Source of the DNA: Elysia marginata | Taxonomy: Eukaryota; Mollusca; Gastropoda; Plakobranchidae | Direction: 5' to 3' | Assembly: GCA_019649035.1 (NCBI GenBank) | Contig: BMAT01009096.1 | Location: 11,442 to 37,391, forward strand | Length of the DNA stretch: 25,950 bases | Shown: positions 19,780-25,950 of the stretch, one piece after another | Position numbering within the stretch: the first letter of the stretch is position 1 | Layout: the number at the start of each line of letters is the position of its first letter | Notes under the pieces: model-generated | Databases searched by the model: none | The model's input: only the letters and a program-made list of their open reading frames with translations | What the model was told of the DNA's origin: nothing | Translations under genes and position numbers: made by a program

Positions 19780-20519
19780 TTCTTTCATTGATCCACAGAG
19801 TATTATTTTGATCATAAGGAATGTGCAATTTTAGACGAAGCAAAAATGTTCAATCAGCCTAAGCTAAAACGTATTAGAAAGATAACGGGACAAGCCTTTT
19901 TTGAAAATTTCAGATAGGCTTATGTAAAAATACTGTAAAAATGAGTCAATATCTCGAACTAGTGATGCCTTACACGTTTGGACTGATTGTCATACACTAT
20001 GACTTCACAATAGCTGTACTTGTGCATTCTTTATGCTGCTTTTGAAATTGACAATGAATAGATAATTGTATTTACGTAGTTGAGAAGTTTGCCTAGGTAA
20101 GTGTCCGACTATTTAGCTTTTAGCTTCTCGGCTTGAGTTTGTACAGTTAAAGAAAAATGTACATGTTATATGAGGATGCTTCAATTTAATAAGTATTGTA
20201 GAACTATGATTAAGGAAATTGGTACATGTTGTATATGGATGCTTTAATTTAGTAAGTATAAATAGAACTATATGTGTAACGTCCTCACAAAATGAGTCAA
20301 CTTGTGCTATGTATGTAGAGATACATTGTCTAAGAACCCCCCTTAAAAAACCCTTAAGGCAGTGAACGAACTAATTGAATATCCTGAGTTCTCATATTTC
20401 AAAAGTTGAGTAATCATGGAGACCGATTGTCAAGAAAATGAAGAAAATCCCATTTAAAGATTTCACATTGCCAAGGATCTCAAAAAGGTACAAATCCCTC
20501 CACCATTTGTTTAATAAAT
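19780..20519 (+). other. MTMR9: MTMR9 3' UTR (minimum extent)
   Basis: From the stop codon to the first canonical AATAAA at 20514-20519. It contains an imperfect direct duplication: gtacatgttatatgaggatg at 20159 and gtacatgttgtatatggatg at 20222 (63-bp spacing), each followed by tttaattta/aagtat. Other AATAAA hexamers at 21977, 21995 and 24959 allow much longer forms. Confidence 0.55.
20514..20519 (+). terminator. Candidate polyadenylation signal
   Basis: First AATAAA after the stop codon, 735 bases into the 3' UTR, with T-rich sequence shortly downstream (ttttttccggttgtttttgg). A later strong candidate is AATAAA at 24959-24964. The sequence alone cannot decide. Confidence 0.4.
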
Positions 20520-22199
20520 TACTAAAAGCCTTTTTTCCGGTTGTTTTTGGTTTTATAAGGTAAAAACTCGGTAAACTTTGGAAAAAAAGAAAAATGTACT
20601 ATAAATTTGCCTCTTTGATAGAAAATTAGAATTTTCAAAATTGTAACATGGATGCAAGTTGATTCATTTTGTGTAAGGGCTCTTAATCGATAGTGATGTT
20701 GTAGTTCATGTGGTAGGATCAGGCTAAAGAAAACTTTTTCTTGAATGTCAGGGATCAAAAGTTTGAACATTATTTTTTCGTAAAATGCCATATATCAAAA
20801 TGAATTTGCTTATGTTGTCCAGTATGAGTAAGTACAAGCATCCATATCTTATTTCTGTTGCAAGATAAAAAATAATAGAAAGAAAATTAAAGCATTGACA
20901 TTATCACTGGTTTTTTTTCTCTCAGTCTGGTAAATAATGCAATAGCAGTGAAACATTCCTTTTCTTTCAATGAAAAAAAATTGGTGTAAATGTATTCAAG
21001 TTGTGTTCACAAGTTAGAAACAGTATCACAGAAGGCAAGTTGATAATGATATACTAGCCACATTGGTTGTTTTTGTTATTTTGTTTCTGCTACCTCATTG
21101 GACTTCACTTGGTATTCGGGGATTTAAAAAAAAGTACTTATTTCTGAATTTGAAAAAAAAAAGGCAATTATATGCCCACTGTCCCGTCAGCCTCTCCCTA
21201 TTGTCTCCCCTCCTTCCCTTGCTCTGTTATGGCACTTAATCTTTCTTGTTTACGTCTTTTTTTCCCCTTGCATTTTTATATCAACTCTTCCTATCCCTAT
21301 CTAACCTCCTCAAAGTAAAACAAACCAACACCAATACAATCCTAATAGGGGTGAGAGGTCTGTAACCAGCTCTGCTTGAAGGCAGTGACGTTGGTGTATA
21401 ATTGCTAATTTGTTAAAAAATATGTGGAATGCAAAATGTACAAATTTTTGCTGAATCAAAAGTAGAAATGAAATCCTTGTGCTAATAGTTTTCCAAATAC
21501 CAATGTTGTATTTTGTCTTGTGTCCATTTCTGTATTCTGGTCATTGTTGTGACAAGAATGCATCGATTTATGTGTAATTTCTTGTTGTAAAAGAATGTTT
21601 GCAAGTGAAAAATACTGCCTGGTAAGACACTCATGTTCAGGCGGGTCCAGGTAATTCAAATCTCCTTACTGAATTTGAATGTTTGTTTAATTCAATTTAT
21701 GTCACCGATCTTATTTAGTCCAAATACGGATAGTTCAAAGTTGAATGAGGATCTCTGTGGGGTTCTAAATAGTCAGACTGAGCTGTATGTATTACTTTTA
21801 ACAGGAAAATAGTATAGAGAATGAGATTAGAGGTAAAACAAGAGTAACGTCCCTTTTCTAGAAGACAGCACTCCCAAAATACTACAGTGGTTACTGTTAT
21901 CTAGACCTAGATTGTAGTGTAAGTTTCTTACTTTTATAAACGATTTCACATCTAGAACTTAAAAACTATAGAGCTAAATAAAGTTCATCTTCAAAATAAA
22001 TCTGTCACATAAATTTTTAAAGATTGTATTCATAAAACAGTGGAGCAACACCAGGAAAGTTCTGCTACTCTTGTTGAAATCTCATTCCCTATAGAGAAAG
22101 GGAGCAAGCTATTGAAACGAAGGAGTCCTAGACAACAGTGCTAGATCTAAGCATCTCTAGCAAGATAGAATGAGATAGTCTAGAATAAGTATAGTAGTC
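20520..22199. other. 3' UTR extension or intergenic DNA, no gene
   Basis: AT-rich. One pyrimidine-rich stretch at about 21180-21300 (cctctccctattgtctcccc and similar) is followed near 21370 by a short ctgcttgaaggcag imperfect palindrome, reminiscent of a retroposon tail but too short to assign. No coding potential seen. Confidence 0.45.
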
Positions 22200-22455
22200 A
22201 AGAAAGACGATTATCAAACTTAGATCTAACAACAAATGAGACTAAAGACAACACAAGACAAAACATGACAAGAGTAGGATTCTTGAATGTGGATGGCTTA
22301 GTGGTCTGTTGATCTAGTCTCTCGTCTGGCAAGGCACTGAGGGCCGGCAAGTGGTGCAGGTTCGAATCCTACTCTGGTCATGTGCTGTCTTGTACTATCT
22401 TGTTTTATCTCTCGTCTGATCTATTGCTAGATCTAAGTTTGTGATCGTCTTTCTT
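22200..22455. mobile_element. Head-to-head SINE palindrome
   Basis: A forward SINE has A box TGGCTTAGTGG (22294-22304) and B box GGTTCGAATCC (22359-22369) and continues to gatcgtctttctt (22455). The segment 22200-22287 is an inverted copy of 22361-22455: it starts aagaaagacgat, reaches aaacttagatcta, and ends in tgacaagagtaggattcttgaa, the complement of the B-box region. The arms are ~90 bases with small indels, around a ~73-base loop containing the A box. Confidence 0.75.
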
Positions 22456-23351
22456 TACTTCCATTTCAACGGTAAAATTCACTTCAATCTGCTTAGCGTA
22501 GGTGCATGGGCAGTGCTGTGTACGGATATATTGAAATTTTATAATCAGAATAGTGACCTGCATTGTGTGTTTAATGTCAGCTTCGGCTTTTCTTGTGTCA
22601 GTGCAGTCTCTGACTAGCTTGGCCTATATTGTCATTCTATGCCATACAATTGTAATATTAATTATTATTCTATGAGATGCGTCAAATTTTTATTTTGTTG
22701 TTTTTTGATTCTCTTGCCATTACTAATTATGAGTCAGGCTTCCATTCTAAAAGTTTTGTGTGTTAAAAATAGGAATCGGAAAGAAAAAAAAGAAAGACCT
22801 GCAGCTAGAGTTTTCCCCATTCTATTTACTATTTTTAGAGAATTGAAAAGTGTTGTTCCATCTCAAACCTGGGTGTTGTGTTTTTAAAATGTTAAAATCC
22901 AATTGAGCACTGGAAATCCTAGGTACCATCACCATCACTGGACCTGGGATTGGTGGGTTGGGATTTTAAATCGCTTCTGGGAATACCGATGAGTGTTGCA
23001 TTGAATGAAAAGTGTCGAGCTACGATTTGCAGGGTAAAAGTTACTGATGTCAATCTGTTAACCTTTACAATTTACAAATTTGTTTTTTAATTTTAGATCT
23101 TTGGTTAAATTTATTTATGAAAAAAAAGAAAGGAAAAAAAAAACAACACTCTTTCCTAAATAATTTTGGAGATCCTAATATTTTGTGATTCATTATTGTT
23201 TTTGTTTTCGATTTGCCTTTGAAAATAGTGCAATATTTTTTCATCTTGTTGTAAACTATTTTGTGTTTATTTTTTTATATGAAAAAGAACCTTTTCCATT
23301 AATAATTGCTTAAGTTATGATCTTTTGTATGTCTGTGCTACATGTCTCTGC

Positions 23352-23430
23352 CTGCCCCCAGGACAATCAAAATGCAGTATCTCCCATATGGTTTTCACTA
23401 CAGATACTGCACTTTGATTTTCCCCAGCAG
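23352..23430. ncRNA. Hairpin 1: near-perfect 22-bp stem, 19-nt loop
   Basis: Arm 23361-23382 pairs with 23402-23423 at 20 of 22 positions (central GCAGTATCT/AGATACTGC). The loop is 23383-23401. An outer CTGC/GCAG pair (23352-23355, 23427-23430) closes the stem across a small internal loop. The size and two isolated mismatches fit a microRNA precursor; a miniature foldback transposon is the rival reading. Expression cannot be seen from the sequence. Confidence 0.45.
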
Positions 23431-23532
23431 ATCTGAGTGATACAGGGTTGTCTTATCCAATCATCAGTTCAATCAGAAACAAAAAAAAACATTCAAAGAG
23501 AGATTTTCGAAGAAGCAACTTTTTCTGTTGTC

Positions 23533-24033
23533 TCATACACTGCCTGTGACAATCAAAGTGCAGTATCTCCCATATGTCTCGCATTCTGTCCAAATGAGTC
23601 GTAAGTCGAAAGGCTTAGTTTGGAGTTATAGGAATTTAAAGTTTAGTGAGTGTTCAGAAGTCAAAATATTTTTATTTCAGATATTGACGCTAAAACCATT
23701 TCTAAACATTTTCCAAACCTAAATGATGTTTAAACTTTATATTTAAGTGTTTCATTATAATTGGTATGGTTGCTAACGCTTCAATACCTTTATAGTCGTC
23801 TAAACTTTAAATGCTGTTTTCTCCACTGCCAACTTCAAACGGCTATAACTTTACACAGAAGCAGGACATAGGTTTTCTGTTTGTTGTATTTGAAAGCAGA
23901 GAAAATAAGGTTTTCTCTGATACCAATTTCTGACTTCCTTACAATTTTGACTTACGACTTAATTGGACTGGTTACAAGACATATTGTTTTCACTGCAGAT
24001 ACTGCACTTTGATTGTCATTGGCAGTATACGTA
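23533..24033. other. Hairpin 2: perfect 22-bp arms, loop interrupted by a MITE
   Basis: Arm 23547-23568 is exactly complementary to 23997-24018 (22 of 22). Pairing continues outward through catacactgcc/ggcagtatacg with four mismatches. The loop starts cccatatg and ends gttttcactgc, the same loop ends as hairpin 1, but a 407-bp insert separates them. Confidence 0.7.
23575..23981. mobile_element. 407-bp TA-flanked MITE inserted in hairpin 2
   Basis: TA at 23573-23574 and 23982-23983 flanks inverted ends TGTCTCGCATTCTGTCC and, on the complement, TGTCTTGTAACCAGTCC. The arms stay similar for ~34 bases, to agtcgtaagtc. The interior is AT-rich and non-coding. Removing it with one TA restores a loop like that of hairpin 1. 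The TA duplication fits a Tc1/mariner or pogo-type non-autonomous element. Confidence 0.65.
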
Positions 24034-24346
24034 AGAAGTAAATAAGTGTTTTTGTTGTTTTTTTACATCAGCAAACACCATACATATGTACACCCGATGT
24101 TTTGTTAATGAAACTTGTTCAATCTGGGCCTAAGAGGTCTTTGGTTTGAAACTTGAGGTTGTTTAGTAATACTGTAGGAAACTTGAGGATCTGCAATCTT
24201 TTTCATGTAATGATGCAGGGCAGGAATAAAAAGCAGCTGTGGTAAATTCAAATTTTGAACTTTAAGAATGAAAAAAAAATTTGTGTAAAAAGTTTAGATT
24301 ATGTACATGTAATTCAAAAAGTTGTGATACATGGCTAACCTAGAAT

Positions 24347-24425
24347 GCTGCCCTGGGACAAACCAAGTGCAGTATCTGCAGTGTAAACCATTTGAGAGAT
24401 ACTGCACTTTATTTGTCCACGGTAA
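24347..24425. ncRNA. Hairpin 3: inverted-orientation relative of hairpin 1
   Basis: Arm 24356-24377 pairs with 24397-24418 at 20 of 22 positions around a 19-nt loop (24378-24396). The loop, gcagtgtaaaccatttgag, matches the reverse complement of the hairpin 1 loop at 15 of 19 positions, so this copy is flipped. Same caveats as for hairpin 1. Confidence 0.45.
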
Positions 24426-25087
24426 AAATGATTACATGAATCATTTCCTTTCCTGTCTCATGTTGTGTATGGAAAGAGTAGCTGACTTAAGACTGTCAGT
24501 GAAAAGGCTTGTTAGACCACCATTGTGATACTCTCCACAAGATTTGCCCCTTCGTGGGCCGACAAAAAAACATACTGTGAAGAGCTTCAAGCAATTCTGT
24601 GAGCTTGATTCCTAAAGGCTGGTGTCTAAATATTGCTTCATGTATATTTTGATATTGATCCTGTGTTAAGTTTTCAAAGAAAAAAAAAACACTACGCAAA
24701 ATGTTGGAGGTAAAATTTAAAAAAAATTTTTTCAAAGATCAACATAATAGTTTGTAGAATTTTTCCAGCCGTACTTTGATGCTGTTTCATATACATAGTT
24801 GTATTATGCATCTTGAAAAAATTCCTGCATCTGCAATCAAAATAATGTACGAGTAGTGAAAGTTGTTATTATTGTTGATCTTGATTTGATAATGTAGGCT
24901 TTGATGTTGATTTTTGTTCATATAAAATATTTTTTTTTTTTTCATTTTTGATTTTGTCAATAAATATTCTTTGCCATGTATTTATTTCCAATGACGTCCA
25001 ATATTAAATTCACATAAACTTTAGAAATGGTGTTTGTTATTTTAAGACAACAGCATCTTGAGTTTTACTTTGTTTTAAAGCTTGGTA
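24426..25087. other. Non-coding AT-rich DNA with late poly(A) signal
   Basis: No gene or transposon recognised. AATAAA at 24959-24964 follows a T-run and could be a distal 3' end for MTMR9 transcripts. Confidence 0.4.
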
Positions 25088-25089
25088 TA

Positions 25090-25270
25090 CAATGGAACCT
25101 CTCAATTAAGATCTTATTGATGAAGACCACCCCTCTTATGTGACTTTAAATTTGAAGAAGTCCGCTTATATTGGTATAGTAATTTAACCCCTGAACTAAG
25201 ACCCCCCCCCCTCATAAGACCTGTTATTAAGCAACATTTTCCAGGTCTCTATTCAGGAGTTCTACTACTG
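25090..25270. mobile_element. Probable pogo-like MITE remnant
   Basis: It begins TA-CAATGGAACCTCTCAATTAA, and the complement of the right end begins TA-CAGTAGTAGAACTCCTG. The interior repeats the theme ttaagacc/aagaccacccctcttat on both strands and includes a 12-C run near 25202-25213. TA occurs at both edges (25088-25089, 25271-25272). The termini resemble the intron 10 MITE end CAGTGGAATCC. Confidence 0.4.
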
Positions 25271-25468
25271 TAGTGTAACTGTGTCTATGCTGGGAACTTG
25301 AGTTTGCAACGCATCACTATGTTACTATAATTATGCACTAGTTCTCACAGAACATAAAAGTCACATAAACCTAGTGCCCCAATACTTTTCTGTACCTCAG
25401 TCTCCGCAACATGAACTAAAAAAAAAAAGGATCATAGGGGCAAAAAATGTGGAGCGACAAATATTACG

Positions 25469-25950
25469 CTTACCGCCACAACACATGGCAACCACCTAGC
25501 CTACCACCACAACACGCGACAAACACCATGCCTACCACCCTGACACATGACAACCACCATGCCTACCACTGCGACACAACAACTACCATGCGTATCACCA
25601 CAACACCCAACAAACACTGTGCCTACCACAACGACACATGACAACCACCATGCCTACCACCCTGACACATGACAACCGCCATGCCTACCACCATGACAGA
25701 CGACAACCACCCTGATACATGCCTACCACTGTGATAACAACTACCATGCCTACCACAACGACACATGACAACCACCATGTCTACCACTGCGACACGACAA
25801 CTACCATGCCTACCACCACAAAACCCGACAAACACTGTGCCTACCACAACGACACATGACAACCACCATGACAGACGACAATCACCATGCCTACCACCAT
25901 GACACACAACAACCACTATGCCTACCACCATGACACTCGATAACCACCAT
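25469..25950. repeat. 31-bp minisatellite, continuing beyond the window
   Basis: About fifteen imperfect copies of a 31-bp unit such as cctaccaccatgacacatga followed by caaccaccatg. Some units are truncated (near 25715 and 25875). A longer-range periodicity is visible: the block starting ctaccactgcgacac at 25563 recurs at 25781 with the same succession of variant units. G is scarce on this strand. Open frames across it on either strand are by-products; 31 is not a multiple of 3. Confidence 0.95.

Noticed and set aside
22294..22375. Functional tRNA genes at 9420, 18508 and 22294
   Set aside because: A and B boxes are present but no acceptor stem or complete cloverleaf pairs, and each continues into a SINE body.
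24397..24420. Hairpin 3p arm as a miR-92 family member (shared TGCACTT)
   Set aside because: The seed differs (ACTGCAC versus ATTGCAC) and the remainder does not follow; the near-perfect stem is also unlike miR-92 precursors.
25447..25931. Open frames on both strands giving H/T/P-rich and V/G/H-rich repeat peptides
   Set aside because: They are translations of the 31-bp minisatellite. A unit not divisible by 3 rotates the frame, and units carry indels.
25469..25950. CRISPR-like array
   Set aside because: Repeats are contiguous and degenerate without unique spacers, and the DNA is eukaryotic.

Overview
This is animal nuclear DNA. It is AT-rich and intron-dense with GT-AG splicing, and transposable elements sit in the introns and flanks. 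The one host gene I recognise is a 13-coding-exon orthologue of myotubularin-related protein 9 (MTMR9) on the + strand, starting at 3619 and ending at 19779. The exons join in frame to 1731 nt (576 codons plus stop). The interspersed repeats (RTE-type LINE, tRNA-derived SINEs, a piggyBac derivative, TA-flanked MITEs) and the recurrent word TAGATCTA suggest a marine or aquatic invertebrate, perhaps a mollusc. That placement is a guess; the MTMR9 call is secure.

Layout. 1-3604: 5' flank, a weak CpG/CCAAT promoter-like patch near 1600-1730, and presumably an untranslated first exon, because the start codon lies 14 nt inside an exon with its own acceptor. 3605-19779: MTMR9. Intron 2 carries a 5'-truncated RTE LINE (4917-6308) with a 10-bp target duplication and a still-open reverse transcriptase frame. 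Intron 4 carries two SINE-like tracts. Intron 6 carries several decayed tandem copies of exon 7 and a 205-bp palindromic MITE. Intron 7 has a ~60-bp tandem repeat. Intron 8 has a 1076-bp piggyBac deletion derivative between TTAA duplications. Intron 10 has a small MITE, intron 11 a ~122-bp tandem repeat, and intron 12 a SINE plus an exact 22-bp duplication next to the acceptor. 19780-25950: 3' UTR and downstream DNA with a head-to-head SINE palindrome, a family of three near-perfect ~80-nt hairpins (23352-24420, one split by a TA-flanked MITE), a pogo-like MITE, and a 31-bp minisatellite running off the window edge.

MTMR9 is a pseudophosphatase. The CX5R loop reads HGSEGTDTT here, lacking both the cysteine and the arginine, so the product should act as a coiled-coil partner of active myotubularins (MTMR6/7/8 in vertebrates) on endosomal phosphoinositides. 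The most unusual features are the exon-7 ghost array, the inverted-orientation hairpin trio with microRNA-precursor dimensions, and the piggyBac remnant whose RS-dipeptide tract is a TCTAGA microsatellite.
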